DNA from: Heligmosomoides polygyrus polygyrus
Lineage: Eukaryota > Nematoda > Chromadorea > Rhabditida > Heligmosomidae
Direction: 5' to 3'
Assembly (NCBI GenBank): GCA_947396885.1
Contig: OX377202.1
Span: 68,234,643 to 68,298,642 of the forward strand
Length of the DNA stretch: 64,000 bases
Both the position numbers and the translations under genes were made by a program. The first letter of the stretch is position 1. Every line of letters starts with the position of its first letter. Positions 60,155 through 64,000 of this stretch are shown piece after piece. Below the pieces are notes generated by a model that made no database searches, was not told the origin of the DNA, and worked only from the letters and a program-made list of their open reading frames with translations.

Positions 60155-60315
60155 AAACTTACCTGGCTGGGAGGCTCTCGCGATCAAGAAGGCGGGACCT
60201 CCATGGCGAGGCCTGCGCATTGCACTTTGGCGCAGGCTGACCCGTGTGGCAGCTTCGAATTGAGGTTAGCCAACAGCTAAATTTTTGTGTGGGGGGCTGC
60301 GTTCGCGCGGCCCTG
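60155..60315 (+). ncRNA. U1: U1 snRNA, copy 58
   Basis: RNA as copy 1. Spacer marker G at 59905. Confidence 0.95.
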
Positions 60316-60727
60316 AAAAGTCTTCAAACGAAGCCGGTGAGTGAGCTCCAACTCAATCACACCCGCTCAACTCATTCACCACACCATGCACTTAACACCT
60401 TACTTTCGCCTACATGGCGCAATCCATGACTGAGTTCGAGTGGTGTGGTATCGAGTCCACCGCGAGGGATTTTTGCCGTGCCGCTTCTCGATCGTGTTTC
60501 GCTGATGCCCTGTGCGCATCGAGCGTCCTCTCGGGGCGGGGTGGGGCTCGGGTTCGTGGCCCTTTCCCCATGTGAGCACCTCCCAACCCTCTTCCTGGAC
60601 TCTTCTACCCACCGCCGTCCCTCGCCCGCCACATTCTTCCGGACAAATCCGACCGCTAGCCCCAACAATCAACCCCGCTCCAGATACGGAGTGGGCCGCC
60701 AATCGCTGGCGAGCCCCAACCGCTCGT

Positions 60728-60888
60728 AAACTTACCTGGCTGGGAGGCTCTCGCGATCAAGAAGGCGGGACCTCCATGGCGAGGCCTGCGCATTGCACTT
60801 TGGCGCAGGCTGACCCGTGTGGCAGCTTCGAATTGAGGTTAGCCAACAGCTAAATTTTTGTGTGGGGGGCTGCGTTCGCGCGGCCCTG
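60728..60888 (+). ncRNA. U1: U1 snRNA, copy 59
   Basis: RNA as copy 1. Spacer marker G at 60478. Confidence 0.95.
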
Positions 60889-61300
60889 AAAAGTCTTCAA
60901 ACGAAGCCGGTGAGTGAGCTCCAACTCAATCACACCCGCTCAACTCATTCACCACACCATGCACTTAACACCTTACTTTCGCCTACATGGCGCAATCCAT
61001 GACTGAGTTCGAGTGGTGTGGTATCGAGTCCACCGCGAGGGATTTTTGCCGTGCCGCTTCTCGATCGTGTTTCGCTGATGCCCTGTGCGCATCGAGCGTC
61101 CTCTCGGGGCGGGGTGGGGCTCGGGTTCGTGGCCCTTTCCCCATGTGAGCACCTCCCAACCCTCTTCCTGGACTCTTCTACCCACCGCCGTCCCTCGCCC
61201 GCCACATTCTTCCGAACAAATCCGACCGCTAGCCCCAACAATCAACCCCGCTCCAGATACGGAGTGGGCCGCCAATCGCTGGCGAGCCCCAACCGCTCGT

Positions 61301-61461
61301 AAACTTACCTGGCTGGGAGGCTCTCGCGATCAAGAAGGCGGGACCTCCATGGCGAGGCCTGCGCATTGCACTTTGGCGCAGGCTGACCCGTGTGGCAGCT
61401 TCGAATTGAGGTTAGCCAACAGCTAAATTTTTGTGTGGGGGGCTGCGTTCGCGCGGCCCTG
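61301..61461 (+). ncRNA. U1: U1 snRNA, copy 60
   Basis: RNA as copy 1. Spacer marker G at 61051 and a private G to A at 61215 (-86). Confidence 0.95.
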
Positions 61462-61873
61462 AAAAGTCTTCAAACGAAGCCGGTGAGTGAGCTCCAACTC
61501 AATCACACCCGCTCAACTCATTCACCACACCATGCACTTAACACCTTACTTTCGCCTACATGGCGCAATCCATGACTGAGTTCGAGTGGTGTGGTATCGA
61601 GTCCACCGCGAGGGATTTTTGCCCTGCCGCTTCTCGATCGTGTTTCGCTGATGCCCTGTGCGCATCGAGCGTCCTCTCGGGGCGGGGTGGGGCTCGGGTT
61701 CGTGGCCCTTTCCCCATGTGAGCACCTCCCAACCCTCTTCCTGGACTCTTCTACCCACCGCCGTCCCTCGCCCGCCACATTCTTCCGGACAAATCCGACC
61801 GCTAGCCCCAACAATCAACCCCGCTCCAGATACGGAGTGGGCCGCCAATCGCTGGCGAGCCCCAACCGCTCGT

Positions 61874-62034
61874 AAACTTACCTGGCTGGGAGGCTCTCGC
61901 GATCAAGAAGGCGGGACCTCCATGGCGAGGCCTGCGCATTGCACTTTGGCGCAGGCTGACCCGTGTGGCAGCTTCGAATTGAGGTTAGCCAACAGCTAAA
62001 TTTTTGTGTGGGGGGCTGCGTTCGCGCGGCCCTG
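61874..62034 (+). ncRNA. U1: U1 snRNA, copy 61
   Basis: No difference from copy 1 noticed. Confidence 0.95.
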
Positions 62035-62446
62035 AAAAGTCTTCAAACGAAGCCGGTGAGTGAGCTCCAACTCAATCACACCCGCTCAACTCATTCACCA
62101 CACCATGCACTTAACACCTTACTTTCGCCTACATGGCGCAATCCATGACTGAGTTCGAGTGGTGTGGTATCGAGTCCACCGCGAGGGATTTTTGCCCTGC
62201 CGCTTCTCGATCGTGTTTCGCTGATGCCCTGTGCGCATCGAGCGTCCTCTCGGGGCGGGGTGGGGCTCGGGTTCGTGGCCCTTTCCCCATGTGAGCACCT
62301 CCCAACCCTCTTCCTGGACTCTTCTACCCACCGCCGTCCCTCGCCCGCCACATTCTTCCGGACAAATCCGACCGCTAGCCCCAACAATCAACCCCGCTCC
62401 AGATACGGAGTGGGCCGCCAATCGCTGGCGAGCCCCAACCGCTCGT

Positions 62447-62607
62447 AAACTTACCTGGCTGGGAGGCTCTCGCGATCAAGAAGGCGGGACCTCCATGGCG
62501 AGGCCTGCGCATTGCACGTTGGCGCAGGCTGACCCGTGTGGCAGCTTCGAATTGAGGTTAGCCAACAGCTAAATTTTTGTGTGGGGGGCTGCGTTCGCGC
62601 GGCCCTG
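62447..62607 (+). ncRNA. U1: U1 snRNA, copy 62 (loop-II variant)
   Basis: U72G only (62518), without G90A or G133U. Confidence 0.94.
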
Positions 62608-63019
62608 AAAAGTCTTCAAACGAAGCCGGTGAGTGAGCTCCAACTCAATCACACCCGCTCAACTCATTCACCACACCATGCACTTAACACCTTACTTTCG
62701 CCTACATGGCGCAATCCATGACTGAGTTCGAGTGGTGTGGTATCGAGTCCACCGCGAGGGATTTTTGCCCTGCCGCTTCTCGATCGTGTTTCGCTGATGC
62801 CCTGTGCGCATCGAGCGTCCTCTCGGGGCGGGGTGGGGCTCGGGTTCGTGGCCCTTTCCCCATGTGAGCACCTCCCAACCCTCTTCCTGGACTCTTCTAC
62901 CCACCGCCGTCCCTCGCCCGCCACATTCTTCCGGACAAATCCGACCGCTAGCCCCAACAATCAACCCCGCTCCAGATACGGAGTGGGCCGCCAATCGCTG
63001 GCGAGCCCCAACCGCTCGT

Positions 63020-63180
63020 AAACTTACCTGGCTGGGAGGCTCTCGCGATCAAGAAGGCGGGACCTCCATGGCGAGGCCTGCGCATTGCACGTTGGCGCAG
63101 GCTGACCCGTGTGGCAGCTTCGAATTGAGGTTAGCCAACAGCTAAATTTTTGTGTGGGGGGCTGCGTTCGCGCGGCCCTG
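63020..63180 (+). ncRNA. U1: U1 snRNA, copy 63 (loop-II variant)
   Basis: U72G only (63091). Confidence 0.94.
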
Positions 63181-63592
63181 AAAAGTCTTCAAACGAAGCC
63201 GGTGAGTGAGCTCCAACTCAATCACACCCGCTCAACTCATTCACCACACCATGCACTTAACACCTTACTTTCGCCTACATGGCGCAATCCATGACTGAGT
63301 TCGAGTGGTGTGGTATCGAGTCCACCGCGAGGGATTTTTGCCCTGCCGCTTCTCGATCGTGTTTCGCTGATGCCCTGTGCGCATCGAGCGTCCTCTCGGG
63401 GCGGGGTGGGGCTCGGGTTCGTGGCCCTTTCCCCATGTGAGCACCTCCCAACCCTCTTCCTGGACTCTTCTACCCACCGCCGTCCCTCGCCCGCCACATT
63501 CTTCCGGACAAATCCGACCGCTAGCCCCAACAATCAACCCCGCTCCAGATACGGAGTGGGCCGCCAATCGCTGGCGAGCCCCAACCGCTCGT

Positions 63593-63753
63593 AAACTTAC
63601 CTGGCTGGGAGGCTCTCGCGATCAAGAAGGCGGGACCTCCATGGCGAGGCCTGCGCATTGCACGTTGGCGCAGGCTGACCCATGTGGCAGCTTCGAATTG
63701 AGGTTAGCCAACAGCTAAATTTTTTTGTGGGGGGCTGCGTTCGCGCGGCCCTG
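63593..63753 (+). ncRNA. U1: U1 snRNA, copy 64 (three-base variant)
   Basis: U72G (63664), G90A (63682) and G133U in the Sm site (63725), as in copies 18 and 34. The spacer after it has the G marker (63916) and is cut by the window edge before the next U1. Confidence 0.94.
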
Positions 63754-64000
63754 AAAAGTCTTCAAACGAAGCCGGTGAGTGAGCTCCAACTCAATCACAC
63801 CCGCTCAACTCATTCACCACACCATGCACTTAACACCTTACTTTCGCCTACATGGCGCAATCCATGACTGAGTTCGAGTGGTGTGGTATCGAGTCCACCG
63901 CGAGGGATTTTTGCCGTGCCGCTTCTCGATCGTGTTTCGCTGATGCCCTGTGCGCATCGAGCGTCCTCTCGGGGCGGGGTGGGGCTCGGGTTCGTGGCCC

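Larger units (their letters stand above)
27058..64000 (+). repeat. Tandem array of 573-bp units, each with one U1 snRNA gene
   Basis: A 573-bp unit repeats head to tail about 64.5 times without interruption and continues past the right edge. Each unit is a 161-nt U1 gene followed by a spacer of about 412 bp. The first block starts inside U1 stem-loop IV (TGGGGGGCTGCG), so the left end is a truncated unit joined to unrelated sequence. Units are nearly identical. Length changes occur only around copies 43-44: one extra T in a T run at 51304-51309, one G lost in the G run near 51697-51701, and GC lost near 51907. The array is visibly richer in GC than the left flank. The layout resembles tandem 5S rDNA, but no 5S rRNA or spliced-leader sequence is present in the unit. 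Confidence 0.98.

Noticed and set aside
27140..63867. Families of 61-113-codon frames repeated every 573 bp on both strands of the array
   Set aside because: They overlap each other on both strands, several run into the U1 RNA itself, and their conservation follows from DNA-level homogenisation. No codon-level signal or domain is visible.
27058..64000. 5S rRNA or spliced-leader RNA gene within the array unit
   Set aside because: The usual nematode 5S/SL1 arrangement was looked for, but neither the SL1 exon (GGTTTAATTACCC) nor a 5S-like sequence occurs in the unit.
27058..64000. CRISPR array or satellite without genes
   Set aside because: The unit is 573 bp with no short repeat/unique spacer alternation, and it contains a defined structured RNA.

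Overview
The window is eukaryotic, most likely from a clade V nematode of the hookworm/strongylid kind. Four things point that way. There is an RTE-type retrotransposon, a CR1-like remnant and a Penelope-like remnant. There are several tRNA-derived SINE families. Long intact host genes are absent from the AT-rich left part. Most tellingly, there is a U1 snRNA whose sequence (AAACUUACCUGG 5' end, GAUCAAGAAGG loop I, UUCG-capped stem IV) follows the Caenorhabditis-like pattern as I remember it. The species call is inference.

Left part, 1-27057: gene-poor, repeat-rich DNA with no host protein gene I can defend. It holds tRNA-derived SINE copies (about 1.3, 4.6, 6.8, 9.6, 14.8, 20.1, 22.9 and 25.7 kb). 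A decayed RTE-clade non-LTR retrotransposon lies on the minus strand (11.2-13.5 kb). A frameshifted Penelope-type GIY-YIG fragment (13.8-14.0 kb) and a decayed CR1-like reverse transcriptase tail (20.9-21.6 kb) follow. Two related copies of a non-coding element with long terminal inverted repeats built from roughly 30-bp modules lie at 15.3-16.2 and 23.3-24.1 kb. One of them carries a nested 113-bp MITE, and another inverted-repeat element sits beside it. There are also several striking palindromes, including a perfect 28-bp-arm hairpin at 17.9 kb and a nested palindrome at 22.1-22.3 kb.

Right part, 27058-64000: one uninterrupted head-to-tail array of a 573-bp unit, about 64.5 units long, running off the right edge. 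Each unit has one complete plus-strand U1 spliceosomal snRNA gene (161 nt) and a GC-rich spacer of about 412 bp. I count 64 complete U1 copies. The left edge is abrupt and cuts inside U1 stem-loop IV. The units are almost identical, which implies continuing homogenisation, with a few recurrent variants. These are a spacer C/G marker, a linked three-base U1 haplotype that changes the Sm site, a stem-IV closing-pair change, and a small cluster of indels at 51.3-51.9 kb.

Functionally, U1 is the RNA core of the particle that recognises 5' splice sites. An rDNA-like array would supply high U1 dosage. The many small open frames repeated through the array are by-products of the repeated DNA and are not annotated as genes.
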